Positions 14,974 to 23,637 of a DNA stretch of 52,813 nt are shown here, one piece after another; position 1 is the stretch's first letter; every line of letters starts with the position of its first letter. The notes under the pieces are model-generated. The model had not been told where the DNA came from. It searched no databases and was given only the letters and a program-made list of their open reading frames with translations. The position numbers and the translations under genes are program-made. The DNA is from Terriglobia bacterium. GTDB taxonomy: Bacteria > Acidobacteriota > Terriglobia > UBA7540. The DNA lies in the NCBI GenBank assembly GCA_020072655.1, contig JAIQGH010000016.1, forward strand, positions 1-52,813, given 5' to 3'.

Positions 14974-16116
14974 ATGGGCGTTTGTCAGACTCTGCTCGAT
15001 CCAAGTTTGCACAGTCCGGAAGTGAGGGACTTCGAGGCCGCGCTGCGGCGGCGCGTGGTGGGACAAGACCGCGCCGTCAAAAGCCTGGCGCGCGCCTACC
15101 AAGTCTACTTGGCCGGCCTGGCGCCGCCCGGGCGGCCGCTCGTCAACCTGCTGTTGCTCGGACCGACGGGCTCGGGCAAGACGCGCCTGGTGGAAGCAGC
15201 GGCGGAATCGGTGCTCGGCGACATCCGAGCACTGGTGAAGGTGGACTGCGCGGAGTTCCAGCACAGTCACGAGATTGCCAAGCTCATCGGTTCTCCCCCG
15301 GGCTATTTAGGCCATCGGGAAACGCAGCCCCTGATCACCCAGGAGGCCCTGGAGCAGTACCACACGGAGAAGGTGAAACTCTCGCTGGTTCTCTTCGACG
15401 AAATCGAGAAGGCCTCGGATGCTCTGTGGCAGTTGCTGCTCGGCATCCTGGATAAAGCCACGCTCACTCTGGGGGACAACCGCCGCGTGGACTTCTCGCG
15501 CACGATGATTTTCCTCACCTCAAATCTGGGCACCTTGGAAGTCAACAAGCTCATGACGGGCCGAATGGGCTTCGGCACGAAACCGGAAGAGGGCTCTGAC
15601 GATTTGGATCGGAGAATTTATCGTACGGCGCTGGAAGCCGCGCGGCGCAAGTTCTCCCCGGAATTCATGAACCGCATCGACAAGGTCATCGTCTTCCGCG
15701 CCCTCCAGCGCCCCCACCTCGAGCGCATTCTCGATATCGAGCTAGGCTTTGTCCAGGAACGTGTCATGACCGCCACGAATAGTCAATTCGTGTTCAAGTG
15801 CACCGAAGCGGCCCGCGATTTCCTGCTGCGCGAGGGCACCGATCCGAAATTGGGCGCGCGCCACCTGAAGCGCGCGATCGAGAAGCACCTCGTCTTCCCG
15901 CTTTCGAACCTTTTGGCCACACGCCAGATCGAGTTGGGAGATCTGATCACCGTGGACTTCGATGCCGCCTCATTAAAGCTGATGTTCTTCAAGGAACGCC
16001 AGGGGGCGCTGGTGGGAAGCCAGCGTGAGGTCGCGGAAGAAATGCCGATCGTCCTCCCGTCCAGCCACGCCGCCGGCGCGGTGCGGGCGCTGGCGCGACG
16101 CGCTCCGCGGGATTGA
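14974..16116 (+). CDS. Single-domain Clp/Hsp100-type AAA+ ATPase
   Basis: 380 residues corresponding to the second ATPase domain (D2) of ClpA/ClpB. Walker A is GPTGSGKT (63-70), followed by GSPPGYLGH (substrate-pore region), Walker B LVLFDEIEKA, sensor-1 FLTSN, arginine finger FSPEFMNRID and the D2-small domain with sensor-2 GARHLKRAIEKH. The D1 domain, Clp N-domain and middle coiled coil are absent. The last ~45 residues are a basic, Ala/Arg-rich tail. The ribosome site GGGAGG lies 10 bases before ATG. Likely a substrate remodeller working with the gene upstream; no ClpP-type partner is near. Confidence 0.85.
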   Translation: MGVCQTLLDPSLHSPEVRDFEAALRRRVVGQDRAVKSLARAYQVYLAGLAPPGRPLVNLLLLGPTGSGKTRLVEAAAESVLGDIRALVKVDCAEFQHSHEIAKLIGSPPGYLGHRETQPLITQEALEQYHTEKVKLSLVLFDEIEKASDALWQLLLGILDKATLTLGDNRRVDFSRTMIFLTSNLGTLEVNKLMTGRMGFGTKPEEGSDDLDRRIYRTALEAARRKFSPEFMNRIDKVIVFRALQRPHLERILDIELGFVQERVMTATNSQFVFKCTEAARDFLLREGTDPKLGARHLKRAIEKHLVFPLSNLLATRQIELGDLITVDFDAASLKLMFFKERQGALVGSQREVAEEMPIVLPSSHAAGAVRALARRAPRD

Positions 16117-16232
16117 CCACGCCCGGAAGTCCGCCGCCTCTCCGCGACCGAACTCGGTGCCTATGGGCTAGCCGTCCCACACCTTCGCTGCACCTTGGCT
16201 GAGGCTCTCGTCTCTGCTACCATGCGCGGGAC

Positions 16233-16532
16233 ATGCCTCCCAAGATTCCCGATGAGGTGGTTCGGCACGCCCTTTACGTTGCTGGCCTCTTGGTCGCGGA
16301 CATTGTAGTCTCGGCCATCAGTTGGCGGCTGGCAGGGGTAAAGCGCCGTGGAACCAGGCTCGTGGGCCGCGTGGTTGCGGCCTTTTTCAGCTTGGCGAAC
16401 GCCGGACTCGCGCTCGGCTGCCTCTTTCACTTGCTGCGAGGCGGTGCAGATTGGTTTTACGTGGCACTTCTGGTGTTAGGTTTCGTGTTCGCCTACCGGA
16501 TTGGCGGGGCGACGATCGGGCGATACCCCTAG
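16233..16532 (+). CDS. Small membrane protein
   Basis: 99 residues with about three hydrophobic stretches (HALYVAGLLVADIVVSAISW; VVAAFFSLANAGLALGCLFHLL; WFYVALLVLGFVFAYRIGG) separated by a basic loop (KRRGTRLVGR). Positive-inside topology is plausible. There is no good ribosome site before ATG 16233. The family is not recognised; it could be a chance frame, but the hydrophobic pattern argues for a gene. Confidence 0.5.
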   Translation: MPPKIPDEVVRHALYVAGLLVADIVVSAISWRLAGVKRRGTRLVGRVVAAFFSLANAGLALGCLFHLLRGGADWFYVALLVLGFVFAYRIGGATIGRYP

Positions 16533-16567
16533 CATTTCGAAAACACGTAAGGATGTCGGCGCAGTCG

Positions 16568-17815
16568 TCAGTATGCCCAGTACGGACCTACCACGTTGTT
16601 GGGCCCGGTCTGACCTTCAATGCCCACGAACACGTTGCGGCCGTAGAAGAACGGTAGTCCAAAGTCAAAAGCGCCGTTGGTCCCCCCCAGGTTGCTGAAG
16701 ACCGTGTTGGTGCTGTTGTTGGCGGTAAACAGCGCATCGGCGTTGAAGATGGTGAAGGTGAGCGGGCCCGTAGTGCCGTTGTGCCCAGTGTTGGTAACGG
16801 CGACCTGCACGGGTGATGCCTGTGGCGGGCAATAGAAACCGGGAGCGTCCGAGCACTCGGGGATGCCCGTCGTAGCGGAATCCAGGAAATACAGGCCGTT
16901 TGAGCCCGAGTCGATAAAGCTCTGGCTGTAGGCCACGTTATTGTAGGTTGTTTGGAAATTCCCCGTGTTGGGGTCGGTCGTATAGATTTGCGCGCTTCCC
17001 AGGGCGTTGTTAGATTGGGTGCCAATGCCGAAGATCAGAGAGCCGGAGACGGCCGTCATTCCAGTTCCATTGGGGTCAACCGCCGGCAGGGTGACCAATA
17101 CGCCGTTGTTGTCCTGCGGGAAGAGAAAGACAGGGTTCTGAAGCTGGAAGTTCAGCGGCACCGAGGCAAGATTGCAGATCGCGTTAGCACAGACGTAGTA
17201 GACGGGGGGAACGGAAGTGCCGGCGCATGCGGGGCCGCAATCCTGCTGGAAGACGCCGATGCCCAAAATCCCGTTGGCGCCCAGCAGGCTGACCGTGTTG
17301 TCGGCGAGCCCGCCGCCACTCGTACAATCGGAGGGCACAGCAAAACCAGTATTCGCAGGATTGATAAGCTGGATGGGCACCGACGAGGCCTTTTCATCGG
17401 CCATCTGCACGTCGGCACTCACGACGGGTCCCCAAACGTACGAACCATCCACAAAGGTGACACATTCGTGCAGCGCGCCGCTGGTGGTGGTTTCAGTGAT
17501 CGCCGGCAGTGAGAGTGTCACTTGCGGGGAGAGGAGCCGCAAACCCTCTGAACCGCTGTCAACCAGAACGTCCGGAATGGTTTGGCAATTCGAAGACCCC
17601 GGCACGCAAATGGTGACATCGGTCAATAGGTCATTAACAGCATTGTTGGCAGGGCCTCCGTTCACCACGACGGCCTGCACGTTGTTGACGGGGGTCGGCG
17701 GCGGATTGTTGTTACTGGAACTGCTTCCACCGCCGCAACTCGTCAAAACCAACAGGAACGCCAAGAGCGCGACGAAAGGGGCGGCTTGGGCCTTCGAGCA
17801 CTTCCACAGGTTCAT
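16568..17815 (-). CDS. DUF3443 family lipoprotein
   Basis: ATG 17815 (MNLWKCSKAQ) gives 415 residues; the longer frame to 18031 runs through the preceding gene. The signal peptide ends in LLVLTSCGGG, a good lipobox, followed by a Ser/Asn/Pro linker. The body has two related segments built around (V/I)DSGS(E/N)GL (IPDVLVDSGSEGLRLL and QSFIDSGSNGLYFLD), which resemble the DSG active-site loop of pepsin-like aspartic proteases. Catalysis is unproven. It overlaps the DUF2844 gene by ATGA, the pairing usual for these two families. Confidence 0.83.
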   Translation of the reverse strand: MNLWKCSKAQAAPFVALLAFLLVLTSCGGGSSSSNNNPPPTPVNNVQAVVVNGGPANNAVNDLLTDVTICVPGSSNCQTIPDVLVDSGSEGLRLLSPQVTLSLPAITETTTSGALHECVTFVDGSYVWGPVVSADVQMADEKASSVPIQLINPANTGFAVPSDCTSGGGLADNTVSLLGANGILGIGVFQQDCGPACAGTSVPPVYYVCANAICNLASVPLNFQLQNPVFLFPQDNNGVLVTLPAVDPNGTGMTAVSGSLIFGIGTQSNNALGSAQIYTTDPNTGNFQTTYNNVAYSQSFIDSGSNGLYFLDSATTGIPECSDAPGFYCPPQASPVQVAVTNTGHNGTTGPLTFTIFNADALFTANNSTNTVFSNLGGTNGAFDFGLPFFYGRNVFVGIEGQTGPNNVVGPYWAY

Positions 17816-18255
17816 TGGACGACCTCCGGGGGGATGTTCTTGGGCAAGAGATTCGGCACGTAGGCGCGCCCGTGGAAAGCCCGCATGTGACCGCCGCTTT
17901 CCACGACGAGCTGGTCTGTCCGCACCACGAAGGGCCCGCGCCGCCTCACCCGGGACTGCGAGGCTTGCTGGAATTGCGCGTAGTAGGACCCCATCAACTG
18001 CCGCAGATTGGGCATCGTCACGCTCTGCCACGAGATGCCGAAGACCAGGCCGGCCGGTGAGATATATTCTCTGACCACCGTGCCGTCCGCAGAGGCGATG
18101 CGGTGGAGTGTATAACCCTGACGCGGAGTCGTTTGAAGCTTTCCGCGGAGATATTGCTGATCAGAGCTTACGGATGCCTCATATTCGCCCAGAGTCGCCC
18201 ACGTCGGAGCAGCCCCGAGTACCAAAGCTAGCAAAACTCCCACAACGGTTTTCAT
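17812..18255 (-). CDS. DUF2844 family secreted protein
   Basis: ATG 18255 (MKTVVGVLLALVLGAAPTWA) gives a signal peptide and 147 residues; the frame extending to 18420 overlaps the tRNA and is rejected. Conserved-looking features are YTLHRIASADGTVVREYISPAGLVFGISW and VESGGHMRAFHGRAYVPNLLP. It ends in a four-base overlap with DUF3443, so the two are probably translated together. Function unknown; likely periplasmic or cell surface. Confidence 0.82.
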   Translation of the reverse strand: MKTVVGVLLALVLGAAPTWATLGEYEASVSSDQQYLRGKLQTTPRQGYTLHRIASADGTVVREYISPAGLVFGISWQSVTMPNLRQLMGSYYAQFQQASQSRVRRRGPFVVRTDQLVVESGGHMRAFHGRAYVPNLLPKNIPPEVVQ

Positions 18256-18348
18256 GAACCTGCACCTGTATCCTTTTCCCTTTCGGTCCCGACCCTGACG
18301 AAGAATTAGACGGAATTCCCCCTGAAAAGGTTTCAACACGAATAACCG

Positions 18349-18378
18349 TTGCCAACCCCCACGCACCGCCAATATAAT
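18349..18378 (+). promoter_or_regulatory. Promoter of initiator tRNA gene
   Basis: TTGCCA (18349-18354), an 18-base spacer, TATAAT (18373-18378). The predicted start is 18384-18385, that is, at the tRNA 5' end itself. Confidence 0.65.
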
Positions 18379-18383
18379 GCTGT

Positions 18384-18460
<77 letters not shown>

Positions 18461-18461
18461 T

Positions 18462-18497
18462 GGGCGCTTTTCGGAAAAACCGGGAAGCGCCCTTGCT
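18462..18497 (+). terminator. Intrinsic terminator of initiator tRNA gene
   Basis: A 13-bp stem starting with GGGCGCTT and closing with AAGCGCCC (two G-T pairs inside), loop AAAAA, followed by TTGCTCTTTT. It lies directly after the tRNA CCA. Confidence 0.75.
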
Positions 18498-18534
18498 CTT
18501 TTGGCCACACGTGAATCCATCATACACACCTCTC

Positions 18535-18762
18535 CTAATGGATCGCTGCCCTTTTTGCACTTGTTCTCGGAATTGAGAACAGGTCGCCATAGATGGCCCG
18601 CTCCACGGCGAGAGCGGCTTCGCGCTCCGGCCCTTGGGCTGTGTGGGTGTGAATGTCTGCGGTTGTGCTGAGGTTTAAGTGGCCCAATAGCCTCTGGGCC
18701 AGTTTCAGATTGCCCGTCGGCGCACTAAGGCACCTCCCGACCGAGTGCCGGTTGGTGCCTCT
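18535..18762 (-). pseudogene. C-terminal remnant of a tyrosine recombinase (integrase)
   Basis: The minus-strand frame from after a TGA (18765-18763) to TAG 18537-18535 reads RHSVGRCL, then GNLKLAQRLLGHLNLSTTAD, then IHTHTAQGPEREAALAVERA. This matches the last catalytic block of phage-type integrases (RHxxG...LLGHxxxxTTxxIYTH), but the nucleophile tyrosine is His (DIHTH). No start codon or N-terminal core is present; the frame is cut by the beta-galactosidase 3' end. It lies 75 bases after the tRNA-fMet gene, the usual neighbour of such integrases. Confidence 0.75.
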
Positions 18763-18797
18763 TCAAGGAATCTGTGCTGACGCCGGGAGGTTGCGTG

Positions 18798-21125
18798 TTA
18801 CGCAGGCTCCGGCGTCGCCGGCCCAATCTCGAACCGCAACTCCTGAGCGCCCAGGGTCGGATGTTTCGCGCGCAGCACCACAGTGCCGGGGGTCTCCTGG
18901 GCGCGAATCCAGACCGCTCCGACTCCTCCTGAGAGAGCAAAAGGATTTTCGCCCAGGAGTTCTGCCGGCCCCTCGATCTCCAGTGCAATCGCCGCCGTCG
19001 AGAACGGGCGCACATTGCCGAACTCATCCGTCACGCGGAACACGACACGCGTGGTGTCCGCTCCATCGGCCACCAGGGTTGTGTCGTCCGCAGCGAGCGC
19101 AAACTTCTGGTCGGTCCCCTTGCCGGAACACGTCTTGGTGATGACCTTTTTGCCCTGCAGATATCCTTCGATGCGCAGATCACCCCATTCGCGGTCCGCC
19201 CGGTAAAGGTTCGCCTGGAACAGGGGGTGCGGAAGGTTCCCAAACTCCGCGTGGTCAGGATCAGCCTCGGCGATGAGGCGGTCGTCGATAAAGAATTTGA
19301 GGTGGTCGCAGTTCGAGCACACGACCACGCGGTTTAACCACTCCAAATCGTCACCGCGGGACCAGGGGAACGCCGGCTCCAGGACGATTTCCTCCTGCGG
19401 ATCGCACTGCGACTTATAAAAGTACGCGGCGGGCTTCGGCTCGCGAAAGATGTCGGAGACGCCGTGATAGCAGATGCGATCGCCCGAACCGAAATCCCCA
19501 TGCGTGTCGTAATCGAAGGCACACCAGCCAATGCCTCCCGCGTAGGACGGGCTGGAGGCGAGCTGGTTGTGGACGCGCGCATGCCGCCGGGTGTGCTCCA
19601 TCAAGCGGGTGACGTTGTCAAAGGACTTGGTGGGGAAGGTGTGGCCGCAGAACTCCGTATTCAGATACCGGGGGTGATTGGGCGGCTTCAGCGGAAAACC
19701 AAAGTCATTCATGGTGAAGACGTCTTCCAGGAACTCCGACGCCTGGAAGTATCGAATGCCACCCGTCTGACGCGTTGGGTCCAGGGAATGCGCGAGGGCG
19801 TTGGTGCGCGTGTAAAAGTCGTGATCGTCCTTGGACTCGTTGATGCGGACGCCCCAAAGGATGATAGAGGGGTGATTCCAATCGCGGCGGATCATTCGCC
19901 CGACGTTGTCAATGGCCAGCACTTTCCAGGCTTCGTCACCAATGTGTTGCCAGCCGGGAATCTCTTCGAGCACCAGGAGACCGATCTCATCGCAGCAGTC
20001 GAGGAAGTGGCGCGACTGCGGGTAGTGCGAGGTGCGGACGAGGTTGCACTTCAGCTCCCTCTTGAGGATGACCGCGTCGCGCCGCTGGACGCGCTGGGGC
20101 ATCGCTTGCCCGACGAAGGGGAAGGTTTGGTGGCGGTTTAAGCCGCGCAATTTGACCACCCGACCGTTCAGCTTGAAACCCTCCTCGGTAAACCAAGCCT
20201 CACGAAAGCCGATTCGGCGCGTATCTTCGTCGCTGAGCTCCGTTCCTTTGCGGAGCCGCGCGACCACCGTGTAAAGATGCGGGTCCGTCAGATCCCATAG
20301 CTTGACCTTTCCCAGGCCGGTGAGTTCGAGCGAGTGCGAGACAGCTTCGGGAGAGACCTCGGGGGCGGGAATTTCTCTTTCCGCACGGGCAATGACCCGA
20401 TCGCCATCGCGCAGCTCGGCTTCCAGGGTCAGCGGCTCGCGGCCCTTCTCCAGCGTGGCCACAAAGCATGCGACCTCGACACTGGGATGGTCGCTCAAAA
20501 CGTCCTTGGGCTTGGCGAAGATATTCTCCAGAAACGATCCCGGCACGATCCGCAAGCTAACCTCGCGATAGATCCCTCCGAAGGTCAGGTAGTCGATTTG
20601 GCCACCGAAGGGCGGGATGTCCGACCGTTCGGTGGAGTCCACCGCGACCGCCAGAACATTCTCTCCATCCCAATCGAGGTGTGGGGTGAGATCGAAGGAA
20701 AAGGGAGTGTATCCGCCCTTGTATTCACCCAGCCGCTGCCCGTTGATCCATACGGTCGAGGCCGTCATCACTCCTTCGAAATCAGCGAAGACGTGACGCC
20801 CCTTGGCTTCGGGCGGAAGCTTGAACCGGCGCCGATAGGCCGAGACAAACTCGTAAGCCTTGTCGTCAAAGCTGTGCCAGGGCAGGCGGAGGTTGGTGTG
20901 CGGAACCGTAACGCGCTCGAATCGCGAGTCGTCGAACTCGCGCGCCTGGAAACCCTCGACGGCCTGGCGGCTGTACCGCCAGTTTCGGTTGAGCGGCAGC
21001 ACCAGCCGGCCGCGGGCGCTGGCCGGAACGGCGTCGGCCCAAAGCGCTCCGCCACGTGGGCTTGCGCTCAGGGTGGCACTTGCCAGAATCGTGCTAGCGT
21101 TCTTCAGAAAGACGCGGCGGTCCAT
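18798..21125 (-). CDS. Exported beta-galactosidase-type glycoside hydrolase (GH2)
   Basis: 775 residues. The Tat-type signal MDRRVFLKNAS opens the protein. Next come the GH2 sugar-binding fold (residues ~40-195, with TVWINGQRLGEYKGGYTPFSFDLT), an immunoglobulin-like domain, and the TIM barrel from ~310 with LRGLNRHQ. The acid/base is Glu430 in WGVRINES and the likely nucleophile Glu491 in YLNTEFCGH. A C-terminal Ig-like/DUF4982-type segment follows. AGGAGG precedes ATG 21125. It should act in the periplasm or outside on beta-galactosides; the exact sugar is not visible. An alpha-galactosidase gene lies 110 bases upstream, probably in the same transcript. Confidence 0.88.
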   Translation of the reverse strand: MDRRVFLKNASTILASATLSASPRGGALWADAVPASARGRLVLPLNRNWRYSRQAVEGFQAREFDDSRFERVTVPHTNLRLPWHSFDDKAYEFVSAYRRRFKLPPEAKGRHVFADFEGVMTASTVWINGQRLGEYKGGYTPFSFDLTPHLDWDGENVLAVAVDSTERSDIPPFGGQIDYLTFGGIYREVSLRIVPGSFLENIFAKPKDVLSDHPSVEVACFVATLEKGREPLTLEAELRDGDRVIARAEREIPAPEVSPEAVSHSLELTGLGKVKLWDLTDPHLYTVVARLRKGTELSDEDTRRIGFREAWFTEEGFKLNGRVVKLRGLNRHQTFPFVGQAMPQRVQRRDAVILKRELKCNLVRTSHYPQSRHFLDCCDEIGLLVLEEIPGWQHIGDEAWKVLAIDNVGRMIRRDWNHPSIILWGVRINESKDDHDFYTRTNALAHSLDPTRQTGGIRYFQASEFLEDVFTMNDFGFPLKPPNHPRYLNTEFCGHTFPTKSFDNVTRLMEHTRRHARVHNQLASSPSYAGGIGWCAFDYDTHGDFGSGDRICYHGVSDIFREPKPAAYFYKSQCDPQEEIVLEPAFPWSRGDDLEWLNRVVVCSNCDHLKFFIDDRLIAEADPDHAEFGNLPHPLFQANLYRADREWGDLRIEGYLQGKKVITKTCSGKGTDQKFALAADDTTLVADGADTTRVVFRVTDEFGNVRPFSTAAIALEIEGPAELLGENPFALSGGVGAVWIRAQETPGTVVLRAKHPTLGAQELRFEIGPATPEPA

Positions 21126-21235
21126 AATGATTTAGCCTCCTGGTTCTCGATCTCGGTGGCGCGTCTCAACGCATTCCTCGGAGACAGCCCCCTCCCGGAG
21201 CCTTGCCAAGGAAAATGCCTTTCAGCTCTCGCTGC

Positions 21236-23506
21236 CTATTTCGTCCTTTCCAAGATGACCAATGAGCTGTCGTAATCTCCCCGTAGATCCAAGCGGAGCC
21301 CGTGGTGCATCAGGTAAGCTCCGCTCACCCCTTCGGCCGCGTAGATGCCTGGCGCCACGATCAATTTGTTGTCGATGGTTTTGATCCGATAGAGCGCGTT
21401 TTCCTCAAGCCCGCGCAAATAAATCATGGGAGCCGGCCACAGGAATTGCTGGGAGTGGAGGAAACCAAATAATACCGCCTGCTTGCCGTCCGCGGAGACG
21501 TATTCGTTGGCGGTCAGGTTGCCCTCGCGCGGAGAAAACAAGCGATAGAGATCGCCTTGCTGCACCGTCTCTCGAATGCTTTTGTAGGTGCTCACCATCT
21601 GCGTGGCCAACGCGAAGTCCTCGGGGGACCACTTGTTGAGGTTCGCGCCGATCCCCAACGCGCCCTGCATGGCGACCAGGAACCGGAACTTCAGCGGCGT
21701 GGAGCGCCCGTTCATGTTCGGCACGTCGGTCACCCAGGCCGACATGATCTTGGGCGCGTACGCAAAACTGAAGCCTTCCTGGATGCGCAGCCGGTCAAAG
21801 GCTTCGGTGTTGTCGGAGGTCCAGACTTCATTCACGCGCTCCAAAATGCCCAGGTCCACACGCCCGCCTCCGCCCGAACAGGACTCAATCTCCAGATTCG
21901 GATGCTTCGCGCGCAGCCGGTCGATGATCTCGTACACGTTGCGCACGTATTTCACCCAGATTCCCTTCTGCTCTGGGACAGGCACTTCGGGCCAGCCCGG
22001 CTCGCTAAAGTGGCGGTTCATGTCCCACTTGATGTACTCGATATTGTTTTCGGAGAGCACTTGATCGAGCGCGTGGAAGACGTACTCCTTTACGTCGTCG
22101 CGCGCCATGTTGAGGACGAGCTGGTTGCGAGCCTCGCTGCGCGGACGCCCCGGGAAGTTCATCGCCCAGTCGGGATGCTGGCGGTAAAGGTCGCTATCGG
22201 GATTCACCATCTCCGGCTCGAACCACAAGCCGAAATCCATCCCCAGGCCGTTGACGTAGCTGATGAGCGGCCCGAGCCCGTTGGGAAACTTCTGGCGGTT
22301 CACGGTCCAATCGCCCAGGCCGGCGCGATCGTTGTTGCGCTGCCCGAACCAGCCGTCGTCCATCACGAATAGCTCGACGCCCAGCTTGGCGGCTTTCTCG
22401 GCCAGGGATTTCTGGCTTGGCTCGTTCACGTCAAATTCCGTGGCTTCCCAGGAGTTGTAGAGCACCGGCCGCACGTGAGGATGAGCGCGGTCCGGCAGAA
22501 CCTCATCGCGTTCAAAGCGATGCAGGAGCCGCGAAGCCTCCCCAAACCCCTGGCTGCTGAATCCTCCGTAGTAGGGCGGGGTGCTCAGATTTTCGCCCGG
22601 CTTGAGTGGCCAGGAAAAGTCAAAGTCGTTGTAGCCGCCCGTCACGCGCACCTGATGGGCGGCGGGCGTGTCTTCCACCACCAGCTTCCAGTTGCCGCTC
22701 CAGCCCAAAGCGCCGAACCAGACCCGACCGTGCTCCTCGTCCGCAGCGCCTCCCACGTCAATGGCGAACCACGGGTTCAACTGGTGGCTGGTGTTGCCGC
22801 GTCGGCTCTCCAGCACCACCTTGCCCGGATTGATCGGTTCGCGGGTCAGTTGCGTTTCCCCCGCCCAGCGGCCGGTCAGATAAGTGAGGCGATAGCCCTC
22901 GCCCACCGGCATATACCACACGCCCGACTGGGCGCTCTCCACATTTAAGGCTTGCGACGTGTGGTTCTGAATTTCCGCTTGCTTGCGGATGATGTCTTCG
23001 CGAGGAAAGACCGTGTAGGTGAGGTTTACGAAAAGGTCGTATTGAATGTCCTTCAGGCGGATGACCAACGTGTCGCCGCGAATTTCCTGCGAAACATACT
23101 TCAGAACCAGGTCGCGCACCCCGTCGGCGAGCGTGACCTTCAAGGCAGGCTCATTGTAGTAGCGCCCGCCCCAGCCGGGGTACTCGTTGTTGGTCACGGT
23201 CTCGCTGGAATCGAAGGAAGCAATCCCCGGGCGAGAATGCGCTGCGAAAAGGTCGCGTTCACTCGCGAGCTTCTCTCCCCAGTAGAGACTCTGCAGCTCG
23301 TTGCGCTCGTTCAGCCCCAGCACATAGGAGGTTCGTTCGGTGTCAAGGATCCACACCTTAAGGTGGGGCAGGTAACGCACCGGCGCCGGGCTGGCGGCCC
23401 CCGCCGCGCCTGCCCAGGCCGGCACAAATATGCCCACGGTGAGCACCACTCCCGCGAGCACCTTCCGCGGGAGGGCGCTTCGAGAAGCAAGGAGACCGTG
23501 GGACAT
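21236..23506 (-). CDS. Secreted alpha-galactosidase (GH36)
   Basis: 756 residues with an N-terminal export signal (VLAGVVLTVGIFVPAWAGAAGA). An N-terminal beta-sandwich leads to a TIM barrel with VLYNSWEATEFDV and FVMDDGWFGQR. The nucleophile is Asp495 in YIKWDMNR and the acid/base Asp565 in VWTSDNTEAFDR; ESCSGGGGRVD is the family galactose-binding loop. It would release terminal alpha-galactose from raffinose-type sugars or galactomannan side chains. It precedes the GH2 gene on the same strand, so the two can strip both alpha- and beta-galactosyl groups. Confidence 0.92.
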   Translation of the reverse strand: MSHGLLASRSALPRKVLAGVVLTVGIFVPAWAGAAGAASPAPVRYLPHLKVWILDTERTSYVLGLNERNELQSLYWGEKLASERDLFAAHSRPGIASFDSSETVTNNEYPGWGGRYYNEPALKVTLADGVRDLVLKYVSQEIRGDTLVIRLKDIQYDLFVNLTYTVFPREDIIRKQAEIQNHTSQALNVESAQSGVWYMPVGEGYRLTYLTGRWAGETQLTREPINPGKVVLESRRGNTSHQLNPWFAIDVGGAADEEHGRVWFGALGWSGNWKLVVEDTPAAHQVRVTGGYNDFDFSWPLKPGENLSTPPYYGGFSSQGFGEASRLLHRFERDEVLPDRAHPHVRPVLYNSWEATEFDVNEPSQKSLAEKAAKLGVELFVMDDGWFGQRNNDRAGLGDWTVNRQKFPNGLGPLISYVNGLGMDFGLWFEPEMVNPDSDLYRQHPDWAMNFPGRPRSEARNQLVLNMARDDVKEYVFHALDQVLSENNIEYIKWDMNRHFSEPGWPEVPVPEQKGIWVKYVRNVYEIIDRLRAKHPNLEIESCSGGGGRVDLGILERVNEVWTSDNTEAFDRLRIQEGFSFAYAPKIMSAWVTDVPNMNGRSTPLKFRFLVAMQGALGIGANLNKWSPEDFALATQMVSTYKSIRETVQQGDLYRLFSPREGNLTANEYVSADGKQAVLFGFLHSQQFLWPAPMIYLRGLEENALYRIKTIDNKLIVAPGIYAAEGVSGAYLMHHGLRLDLRGDYDSSLVILERTK

Positions 23507-23637
23507 CCGGTTACCCTGGTTTAAGAAGATTCATTGCCCTCATCGCAAGCGCCCGAGTATACACCGAGCGGCCGCGTCCTGTCCCGGATGCCCCACGACG
23601 CGCCGTCTGCAAACCGCCGCCGCAAGGTGAGCCGCGA

